Of a DNA stretch of 5,404 nt, positions 1 to 4,614 are shown piece by piece. The notes below the pieces were generated by a model. The model had not been told where the DNA came from. It searched no databases and saw only the letters and a program-made list of their open reading frames with translations. The DNA lies in contig JAQVZT010000196.1 in assembly GCA_028708055.1 (NCBI GenBank), positions 1-5,404 of the forward strand, in the 5' to 3' direction. Position numbers and translations under genes: made by a program. Each line of letters starts with the position of its first letter. Position 1 is the first letter of the stretch. This DNA is from Methanothrix sp. GTDB lineage: Archaea > Halobacteriota > Methanosarcinia > Methanotrichales > Methanotrichaceae.

Positions 1-235
1 CGATTATATCTGCCGTCGCACCACAGACTCCTTTAGCGGCACCTTCTCCGAAGGGATCTATGCGGCATGGTCCCATGTTGCAGTTTCTGCAGCACAGTCC
101 AAGCTCACCAAAACCGCATTGTGGCTGCTGTTTGTCAAATCGATCCCAGGCAGTCTCCAGGCCGGCCCTCTGGCAGACATCGAGCATCTCCCGGCTGGCT
201 GGGTCTATAGATCTATCACGAACATCCTTGGCCAT
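1..235 (-). CDS. cooS: Anaerobic carbon-monoxide dehydrogenase catalytic subunit CooS (N-terminal 78 residues, partial)
   Basis: This is the start of a Ni-Fe-S CO dehydrogenase, which interconverts CO + H2O and CO2 + 2 electrons + 2 protons in the cytoplasm. Reading the minus strand from the ATG at 235-233 gives 78 codons before the window edge; family members are about 620-640 residues, so roughly 560 are missing. The visible part carries the metal-binding N-terminus: C40 and C48 match the D-cluster cysteines that bridge the two subunits, and C49, C52, C57 and C71 match the B-cluster [4Fe-4S] ligands. This is the same spacing as C39/C47 and C48/C51/C56/C70 of Carboxydothermus CODH-II, shifted by one. 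The motif GLCCRNCNMGPCRI (46-59) fits the monofunctional CooS type better than the CdhA subunit of the CODH/ACS complex. The start is supported by AGGTG (245-241) five bases upstream of ATG. The C-cluster region lies outside the window, so catalytic competence cannot be judged. No cooF or cooA is visible upstream. Confidence 0.93.
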   Translation of the reverse strand, partial: MAKDVRDRSIDPASREMLDVCQRAGLETAWDRFDKQQPQCGFGELGLCCRNCNMGPCRIDPFGEGAAKGVCGATADII

Positions 236-305
236 ATCAGCACCTTTATGATTTATTCAAAGCACTAATCTGGTGCGAATCAAATTAAAACTATTTAATG
301 CTAAT

Positions 306-319
306 CTTTATAATTTTGG
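306..319 (-). promoter_or_regulatory. Candidate archaeal TATA/BRE promoter for cooS
   Basis: On the minus strand the sequence CCAAAATTATAAAG combines a purine-rich BRE-like stretch with a TATA-like TTATAAAG. A start about 26 bp downstream would fall near 284, giving a leader of about 50 nt that ends in the AGGTG ribosome site. The TATA element lies inside an inverted repeat, TAATC (302-306) and GATTA (319-323), a possible but weak operator. A second TATA-like word, CATTAAATAG near 290-299, is an alternative. AT-richness makes chance matches likely here. Confidence 0.35.
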
Positions 320-710
320 ATTATTTAAGGGAGTTTTAAAAAAGAAAACCTAAAAGTATAAAATTTATTCGTGCCGCTGGAACAAAAAGCTTTGCGCCAC
401 ATTATTTGCGTTTTTATCATTAAATTATTGCATATTATTTCTCCAATAACTGCGTCTCCGACCTTCATACATATTTCTAAAATATTTGTAATATTTTGTG
501 ATAATTTATTATATCTTGTTGAACTTGAATACTACATGGACCTAGCATAAAATAACTAGCCTCATCCCATCCCCCCAGATAACTGGCCTTTTGTGTTGCT
601 TTTCGCGTTTTTTTTCACCTTCGCGGTCACAGGGCATCGGAGCTACGTTTCGCGGGATATTCATGAATCTATTTCGCTGGCACCCTACAGAATGGTTCAT
701 CGGTCTTGAT

Positions 711-727
711 AGAATAGTTTATACTAT
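711..727 (+). promoter_or_regulatory. Candidate TATA promoter for the glycosyltransferase, predicting a leaderless mRNA
   Basis: TTTATACT at 718-725 is a good archaeal TATA-like element preceded by purine-rich AGAATAG. Its centre is about 27 bp upstream of the ATG at 749, so transcription would start at or next to the start codon. This agrees with the absence of any Shine-Dalgarno-like sequence before that ATG. A perfect 5-bp inverted repeat, ATAGT (714-718) and ACTAT (723-727) separated by four bases, covers the box and could be a repressor site. Confidence 0.5.
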
Positions 728-748
728 CCAACGACGCTCTTATCGTTC

Positions 749-1843
749 ATGGGACATGTTTTTATCAGTCCTCTCAATTGGGGTCTGGGCCACTGCACAA
801 GAGACCTCCCCATTATTGAAGAGCTTCTCACGAGGGGGCACGAGGTAACCATAGGCACCAGCGGCAATGCCCTGGCACTCTTAAAGAGAGAATGCCCTCA
901 GTGTAATTTCATTGAATTCAAGGATTATCCTGCGCCATACAGCAGTTCCCGATTCTTTTTACCCCACTTTGCCGCAGGACTTCCCTCCCTGCTTATGGCC
1001 ATCTCTCGAGAGAAGAAGAGGTTTGATCAGATCCTGGCAAAGAATCGATTCGACCTGATCATCAGCGATAACCGCATGAACGTCTACAGCAACAAGATCC
1101 CCAGCTATTTCATATCCCATCAGCTCCGCTTCAGCATGCCCCGCTATCTCTATCCCTTTGAGATGATGACCATGCCCTTTAACAGCCTCTTTCACCGCAA
1201 ATTCAGGGGCGTAATTGTGCCGGATATCGATCCCAAGAAAGAAAGCAAGAATTTGAGCGGCAAGCTCTGCAGCTCCAATGCAAATGCCACTAATTGCAGA
1301 GCCTACTACGCAGGAATTCTCACCAGCACTAAAAAGGTGGCAGTGGACAGGGATCTGGACTTTCTGGCCATTGCCTCCGGTCCTGAGCCACAGAGGACCC
1401 GGCTGGAGGAGATAATCCTGGAGCAGGTGCAAAAGCTGCCCGGCGAGAAGGTGGTCCTCCTGGGAAGCCCGCAAAACGAATTTCATAAAATGCTGGACGA
1501 GCACACCACAGTTCACTCCTACGTCTCCACGGAAGAAAAGACGCTCCTTATGAATCGGGCCAGGTTCATCATCGCCAGGTCCGGATACACCACCATGATG
1601 GAGCTGGCGGAGCTCGAGACCAGGCATGGGCTCTTCACGCCCACCCCCGGCCAGACTGAGCAGGAGTATCTCTCTGATTACTATGCCAGACAGGGATGGT
1701 TCCTATCCCGCAGCCAGTATAAGATGAGGCTATCTGAGGATGTGGCTCTAGCCATGCAGTATCATGGATTTCCGGAGATGACAAAGACCGCCGAGAACGT
1801 AAAGCGGCTTTATGATAGGGTGCTCAAACAGCATTTACATTAG
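749..1843 (+). CDS. MJ1255/VC2487-family GT-B glycosyltransferase (MurG-like)
   Basis: A 364-residue protein with the layout of the MJ1255/VC2487 glycosyltransferase family, related to GT28/MurG enzymes that move a sugar from a nucleotide-sugar donor. The N-terminal Rossmann half opens with ISPLNWGLGHCTRDLPIIEE (6-25), containing the glycine-rich GLGH loop, then RGHEV (29-33) and LIISDN (103-108). The C-terminal donor-binding half has SGPEPQRTRLEE (210-221), VVLLGSP (235-241), ARSGYTTMMELAEL (276-289) and TPTPGQTEQEYL (297-308); the last two correspond to the nucleotide-sugar site of MurG-like enzymes. Length is normal and the protein looks intact. There is no signal peptide or clear membrane helix, so it should act at the cytoplasmic face. 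ATG 749 is the only usable start: an in-frame TAG lies at 710-712 with no other start between. Donor and acceptor are unknown; surface glycolipid or S-layer glycan synthesis is only a guess. It appears monocistronic: the next gene starts about 220 bp further on after its own promoter-like region. Confidence 0.85.
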   Translation: MGHVFISPLNWGLGHCTRDLPIIEELLTRGHEVTIGTSGNALALLKRECPQCNFIEFKDYPAPYSSSRFFLPHFAAGLPSLLMAISREKKRFDQILAKNRFDLIISDNRMNVYSNKIPSYFISHQLRFSMPRYLYPFEMMTMPFNSLFHRKFRGVIVPDIDPKKESKNLSGKLCSSNANATNCRAYYAGILTSTKKVAVDRDLDFLAIASGPEPQRTRLEEIILEQVQKLPGEKVVLLGSPQNEFHKMLDEHTTVHSYVSTEEKTLLMNRARFIIARSGYTTMMELAELETRHGLFTPTPGQTEQEYLSDYYARQGWFLSRSQYKMRLSEDVALAMQYHGFPEMTKTAENVKRLYDRVLKQHLH

Positions 1844-1860
1844 AGTCTTTAAAACAATAG

Positions 1861-1910
1861 TTCTAATGGCCTCTAAATGGTTCTAAATGCAGCCTAATGG
1901 TTCTAAAGTG
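1861..1910 (+). repeat. Decayed 10-bp tandem repeat, five units, consensus TTCTAAATGG
   Basis: Five consecutive 10-bp blocks resemble one another: TTCTAATGGC, CTCTAAATGG, TTCTAAATGC, AGCCTAATGG and TTCTAAAGTG. The word ATGGTTCTAAA occurs twice, starting at 1877 and 1897, exactly 20 bp apart. The array sits just after the glycosyltransferase stop codon and before the leader of the next operon. It is non-coding. The exact helical-turn spacing could matter for protein binding, or the array may be an expanded and now decaying microsatellite. Confidence 0.6.
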
Positions 1911-1920
1911 TTTCATTTTG

Positions 1921-2062
1921 GATTTAAACAAATGGATCGCTTTTAATTTGCCGAACGTTTCCATCGTTCGTTCTGTCATAGTTTGATATATCGTTCAAAA
2001 GCAGCTGCAATCGGGATATGCTCATCCCAAACATAAGGCATATCTCAGGAGAGTGGTGGAAA
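1921..2062 (+). promoter_or_regulatory. Promoter and leader region of the two-gene exported-protein operon
   Basis: Several TATA-like words precede the operon: TTTAAAC at 1923-1929, TTTTAATT at 1941-1948, and GATATATC at 1985-1992. The last would place a start near 2014 and give a leader of about 50 nt. A perfect inverted repeat, CGAACG (1952-1957) and CGTTCG (1965-1970) with a 7-base spacer, lies among them and could bind a dimeric regulator. Further down are the palindrome GCAGCTGC (2001-2008) and a hairpin GGGAT (2013-2017)/ATCCC (2024-2028) with a six-base loop. Which TATA word is used cannot be decided by reading. Confidence 0.4.
2055..2059 (+). promoter_or_regulatory. Ribosome binding site that decides the start at 2063
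   Basis: GGTGG lies three bases before ATG 2063, close to the GGTG-type sites used by other genes in this window. The longer in-frame alternative, ATG 2018, would sit inside the leader hairpin, lacks a ribosome site, and would put 15 residues in front of an otherwise well-formed signal peptide. Confidence 0.65.
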
Positions 2063-2644
2063 ATGGAATTAAAAGCAAAGCTGATTATCGCGATGACTGC
2101 CATGTGTCTTCTCACGACAACTGCCCTATCGCAGGGCGGTCCGAGAGATGGCTCTAACGGCGGTCCGGAAAGAGAAATGTGGCAGGGTGAGGAGAATGGG
2201 ATGATGTTTGGCCAAGGGAATTCCCCTTCCAGCCAGGGAGGCGAGACGGAGCACGGCCAGATACCTGTTCCACCCAAATTCAAAGGATGCAATACCGATC
2301 CTCGGAATATGCCGAACGATATGCCTGTCAAGTCTCCGCCCGATAATCCTAAGGGGTCAGTTACCAAATTGGGTCCAAATGATGCTACCCATGATGGACC
2401 GGAACCCTGGACATACACCAAGCTAGGCGACGGACAGAATGATGGCCCATCCTTCGGATTCGCGGGACATGACGGGCAGATGCCGCCCCGCTCGATAATG
2501 GGGGAGGATCATCTTCAAGTGCCTCCCAAAAAGTCCATGATGGATATGGAGCACTATAGGGTACACAAAGGCCCGCTAAAGCCCTTGAATCCTGAGGACC
2601 TTCCGGAACTGCCGCCAATGAAATCGATGATGGATCATCATTAG
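2063..2644 (+). CDS. Exported Met/Pro/Asp/His-rich low-complexity protein, function unknown
   Basis: A 193-residue protein that I do not recognise. Residues 1-23 form a signal peptide: basic MELKAK, a hydrophobic core (7-20), and ALS before Q24 as a likely signal-peptidase site. The rest is low complexity and probably disordered, rich in Gly, Pro, Asp and Asn, with 13 Met and 8 His in the predicted mature chain. Short repeats are visible: NDG/HDG words between 106 and 139, and a C-terminal motif repeated three times, MPPRSIMGEDH (140-150), VPPKKSMMDMEH (153-164) and LPPMKSMMDHH (183-193). Met and His clusters suggest possible metal (for example Cu) binding, but this is inference only. No transmembrane anchor follows the signal peptide, so it may be secreted or held at the surface by a partner. 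The next gene, also exported, begins 40 bp downstream in the same direction, suggesting an operon. A short hairpin, ATGATG-GAT-CATCAT, sits at the end of the coding sequence. An antisense frame of 165 codons covers part of it and is judged a shadow. Confidence 0.72.
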   Translation: MELKAKLIIAMTAMCLLTTTALSQGGPRDGSNGGPEREMWQGEENGMMFGQGNSPSSQGGETEHGQIPVPPKFKGCNTDPRNMPNDMPVKSPPDNPKGSVTKLGPNDATHDGPEPWTYTKLGDGQNDGPSFGFAGHDGQMPPRSIMGEDHLQVPPKKSMMDMEHYRVHKGPLKPLNPEDLPELPPMKSMMDHH

Positions 2645-2672
2645 GCTCGATGTCGGTGATAAAAATCGGCAT

Positions 2673-2678
2673 AGGTGA
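2673..2678 (+). promoter_or_regulatory. Strong archaeal ribosome binding site GGTGAT for the two-repeat protein
   Basis: GGTGAT matches the archaeal anti-Shine-Dalgarno complement and lies six bases before ATG 2685. A second GGTGAT occurs at 2655-2660 in the same 40-bp gap, too far from the ATG to be the working site. The strong site supports independent initiation on a shared mRNA with the upstream gene. Confidence 0.65.
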
Positions 2679-2684
2679 TTCGAT

Positions 2685-3278
2685 ATGAATTTGTCTCGCC
2701 TGCTGGTGGCATTTCTTTTAATGAGCGGCGGCCTGTTGCAGGCTGCATCGGCTCAGGGCGAGGTTACCCTGAGCATCTATGTTCATGAGGGAAATCTCAA
2801 CGGCAGCATGCTGTCCGATGTGCAGATCACAGGTCAGGATGCTGAGGGCAATGCTCTATCATCAGCAACCGATGAAAGCGGCATCGCCGTAATTAAGGGC
2901 ATGCCCGGAACCTGGAAGCTGGATTTCGAGAAATCCGGCTGCCAGCCGCTCGAGCTGTCCTATGATGCTTTGCAGACTGAGGAAGTTGCTGCCTACCTGG
3001 AAAAAACAGCATCATCGCAGCAGGTAACTCTGACCGTCTACGTTTACGAGGGAAGCCTGAATGGAACGGCTCTTTCCGGGGTAGAGATCACTGGATGGGA
3101 TGCCGCTGGCGGCGAATTAAGCGCGACAACGGATTCCGATGGTGCTGCCCGGATCAGCGGAACGCCAGGATCATGGGAGTTGAGCCTGGAAAAAGATGGC
3201 TACAAGCCAGTAATCAATCTGAGCTTCGATGCAACCGAATCAGAGGAGGTGGGAGCCTACCTGAAAAAGACAGAATGA
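2685..3278 (+). CDS. Exported protein with two tandem beta-rich repeats (carboxypeptidase-regulatory/PEGA-like fold)
   Basis: A 197-residue exported protein. Residues 1-23 are a signal peptide: MNLSR, a hydrophobic stretch and a cleavage site at ASA before Q24. The rest is two copies of an approximately 84-residue domain, 26-108 and 113-196, offset by 87-88 residues. Both copies share VTL-x-x-YV-x-EG near the start, ITG-x-D-A and TD-x-x-G in the middle, GxPGxW-x-L, then EK-x-G and a final EEV-x-AYL-x-K. The alternation of short beta strands with a PGxW turn resembles carboxypeptidase-regulatory-like or PEGA-type immunoglobulin-like modules that work as surface adhesion or spacer units. I recall similar repeats in larger Methanothrix surface proteins. 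At DNA level the copies differ at many synonymous positions, so the duplication is old. There is no membrane anchor, catalytic motif or sorting signal. Pairing with the upstream exported protein suggests a joint extracellular role. The 3-prime end is followed within 13 bp by a terminator. Confidence 0.78.
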   Translation: MNLSRLLVAFLLMSGGLLQAASAQGEVTLSIYVHEGNLNGSMLSDVQITGQDAEGNALSSATDESGIAVIKGMPGTWKLDFEKSGCQPLELSYDALQTEEVAAYLEKTASSQQVTLTVYVYEGSLNGTALSGVEITGWDAAGGELSATTDSDGAARISGTPGSWELSLEKDGYKPVINLSFDATESEEVGAYLKKTE

Positions 3279-3290
3279 AGCGCTATCAAC

Positions 3291-3331
3291 GGAATAGGAC
3301 AGAACGACTGTCCGATTCCCTCCTTTTTTTT
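3291..3331 (+). terminator. Hairpin plus T-tract terminator of the exported-protein operon
   Basis: GGAATAGGACAG (3291-3302) and CTGTCCGATTCC (3308-3319) pair as a 12-bp stem with one mismatch and a five-base loop, followed by T8 at 3324-3331. It starts 12 bases after the stop of the two-repeat protein. It lacks a T-run on the other strand, so it acts in the plus direction only. Archaeal termination depends mainly on the T-tract; the stem here is unusually good. Confidence 0.85.
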
Positions 3332-3369
3332 CCTCCTGGCAATGGCATAGCGTGAGCTCGCCAGATCTT

Positions 3370-3987
3370 CTACCAGTATCCTCGCAGGCGATCCTGCAAG
3401 ATGGAGAAGTCCTTTTGCACGTTTTCTGAAAAGAGCGATACCGGCAGCATCCGAACCATGCCGGAGATGTAAGCATGCTTTCGTCCCATGAGCTGCAATG
3501 CAGAAAGCGATGGAATGTCTTCCTGAAATCTCACTGTCAGCTCCCGGGAAGCTTGCAGTACTCCGGATAGAATTTCCTTTGCCTGCATTGAGGCGACGTG
3601 CAGTCGGCCAGCATCGGTATCCTGGTAAATCGATCGCCCCAGCTCCTGGAAGGATTCGATGAACAGGCTGAAGGCGGAATCATCAGCATCGCACCGACCG
3701 TGGGTCGCTGCATAGCCGCATCCTTTGCAGCTCCTATCGTTACCGTACTGAATGCAAAAGGGGCAGGTCGACGGTCGGGTAGGCAGGTGGCCGAGCAGCG
3801 TGAGGCTCAGAGCGCGGGCGAACTGGTGCAGTTTTTCCGGCTCGATGGTCTCCAGGCGGCTGGAGAAGAGATCTGCCCAGCGCAGGTACTCCCGGCAGTT
3901 GATATCCATAGCCGCCTTGGCTGCCTCAAGGGATGCAGGGTCAATGTCCCTTGCCGCCGTCTCAAGCTCTTTGGCGCGATTGGTCAT
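3370..3987 (-). CDS. Uncharacterised protein with a CxxC-x8-CxxC-x8-C cysteine cluster
   Basis: A 205-residue soluble protein that I do not recognise. The N-terminal 70 residues and the part after about 105 look mostly helical. Between them sits a compact cysteine cluster: C75-PF-C78, C87-KG-C90 and C99, with H96 nearby, spaced like a zinc ribbon or a small Fe-S site. A further Cys lies at 31. No signal peptide, membrane helix or DNA-binding helix-turn-helix was seen. The gene follows the winged-helix regulator by 19 bp on the same strand, with a weak GGT-type ribosome site upstream of ATG 3987, so the two are probably co-transcribed. A role as partner, co-sensor or effector of that regulator is possible but rests only on context. 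A 155-codon antisense frame (3598-4065) spans the gap and has no supporting features. Confidence 0.75.
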   Translation of the reverse strand: MTNRAKELETAARDIDPASLEAAKAAMDINCREYLRWADLFSSRLETIEPEKLHQFARALSLTLLGHLPTRPSTCPFCIQYGNDRSCKGCGYAATHGRCDADDSAFSLFIESFQELGRSIYQDTDAGRLHVASMQAKEILSGVLQASRELTVRFQEDIPSLSALQLMGRKHAYISGMVRMLPVSLFSENVQKDFSILQDRLRGYW

Positions 3988-4006
3988 ACTATCGGGACCT
4001 ATTTGG

Positions 4007-4540
4007 CTATCTGCAATTCCGCTCTAAAATCTCAATCAGCTCTTTGTGAGTATAGCGGTCCATGAGACGCAGGATCCTATCTGTCTCCTCATAAAACTGC
4101 CTTGTTTTTAGTATGATGGCGCTCATTTCTTCTGCTGCATCTTTATGGCTTTCCAGATTTTTCTCAACCTGGATGAGCGCCTGCAATACCGAATGGACCT
4201 CCGCCTTTGCTTTCGATTGGATCGCTTGCCTCATAGCCCCCGTATCAGTCTCCAGAGAATAGCGATGCTGCTTATCGCGGCGCGTTTTGCCAACCGGACC
4301 CACAACTCGTCGCGCCAATCCAACGTTTTCCAGATGGCTCATGTTTGAGCGCACCGTAGTTTTGCTGTAGCCGGTCCTCTCGGCCAGGGTATCGAGCGAT
4401 AAAGGTTCGTTTTCCAGGAAAAGCGCGCCTCTGATTATCCCCATCGCATCGCTGCGCCCATTTTTCCGGGCGGATTTGATGCAGGCATCAATGATGGGCT
4501 TCTTTAGCGCCTGCTTTTCTTCCTCGTTCACAGAATTCAT
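4007..4540 (-). CDS. GbsR/MarR-like winged-helix transcriptional regulator
   Basis: A 177-residue DNA-binding regulator of the GbsR-like branch of the MarR superfamily. The helix-turn-helix is at about 46-76, with LSLDTLAERTGYSKTTVRSN (47-66) as helix 2-turn-recognition helix, then SHLENVGLARRV leading into the wing, KTRRDKQHRYSLE (85-97). The C-terminal part (about 105-172) is a long charged helical region, including a likely coiled-coil, that would mediate dimerisation, as in GbsR homologues. The ATG at 4540 is preferred because GTGATC (4549-4544) lies just upstream as a ribosome site. A GTG at 4549 would add three residues and use up that site; GTG 4531 is also in frame. It heads a two-gene minus-strand operon and faces an RND-type exporter across 74 bp. 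Regulators placed like this commonly control the divergent transporter and themselves. The effector is unknown. Confidence 0.83.
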   Translation of the reverse strand: MNSVNEEEKQALKKPIIDACIKSARKNGRSDAMGIIRGALFLENEPLSLDTLAERTGYSKTTVRSNMSHLENVGLARRVVGPVGKTRRDKQHRYSLETDTGAMRQAIQSKAKAEVHSVLQALIQVEKNLESHKDAAEEMSAIILKTRQFYEETDRILRLMDRYTHKELIEILERNCR

Positions 4541-4552
4541 TCCGATCACAAC

Positions 4553-4566
4553 GTTTAAGTATTTTG
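4553..4566 (+). promoter_or_regulatory. Candidate TATA region for the divergent exporter
   Basis: GTTTAAGTATTTTG is the best TATA-like stretch in the divergent intergenic region. Read on the plus strand it would start transcription near 4583, about 30 nt before the exporter ATG. Read on the minus strand, ACTTAAAC would start near 4533, inside the annotated regulator start, so it fits the regulator poorly unless a downstream start is used. Confidence 0.35.
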
Positions 4567-4570
4567 CGAT

Positions 4571-4599
4571 TATTCGGTTCGTTCGACAAAATCCGAATA
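4571..4599. promoter_or_regulatory. Inverted repeat TATTCGG-N15-CCGAATA, candidate regulator operator
   Basis: Perfect 7-bp arms at 4571-4577 and 4593-4599 are separated by 15 bases, giving half-site centres 22 bp apart, two helical turns. This suits a dimeric winged-helix protein binding one face. The repeat lies between the divergent regulator and exporter starts and covers the predicted exporter transcription start, so binding should block it. Confidence 0.5.
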
Positions 4600-4614
4600 G
4601 AAGGTTTTATTAAT

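Larger units (their letters stand above)
236..748. other. Long intergenic region between divergent cooS and glycosyltransferase genes
   Basis: About 513 bp without a convincing gene. The part from about 250 to 560 is strikingly AT-rich, with many A/T runs, and should contain the cooS promoter. The part from about 560 to 748 returns to mixed composition and contains three TTCGCG words (602-607, 620-625, 649-654). A TTG-started open frame at 591-848 overlaps the glycosyltransferase start in another frame, has no ribosome site and resembles nothing, so it is not called. No tRNA, CRISPR or insertion-sequence end was seen. A second TATA-like stretch on the plus strand near 506-518 could start an unannotated transcript, but no conserved RNA fold was recognised. 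Confidence 0.6.

Noticed and set aside
60..251. 63-codon plus-strand frame
   Set aside because: Antisense to cooS, whose cysteine spacing is diagnostic.
659..668. Perfect 10-bp palindrome ATTCATGAAT
   Set aside because: One such palindrome is expected by chance in a few hundred bases; no positional link to a promoter.
591..848. 85-codon TTG-started frame overlapping the glycosyltransferase start
   Set aside because: No ribosome site, low-quality sequence, and out of frame with the well-supported gene at 749.
959..1627. 222-codon open frame on the minus strand
   Set aside because: Lies entirely antisense to the glycosyltransferase, whose motifs are clear. Its translation has no recognisable domain and no ribosome site.
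2018..2062. Upstream ATG 2018 as start of the low-complexity protein
   Set aside because: Adds 15 polar and aromatic residues before a normal signal peptide and lies within a leader hairpin without a ribosome site.
1924..2421. 165-codon open frame on the minus strand
   Set aside because: Antisense to the exported low-complexity gene and to its leader. The plus frame has a signal peptide, ribosome site and operon context; this one has none.
3336..3364. Possible CTGGC/GCCAG hairpin as minus-strand terminator of the Cys-cluster gene
   Set aside because: Only five pairs, a loop of about 19 bases, and no T-run following on the minus strand.
3598..4065. 155-codon plus-strand frame across the Cys-cluster gene and regulator end
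   Set aside because: Shadow of two minus-strand genes that are tightly spaced and have better starts; no motif in its translation.
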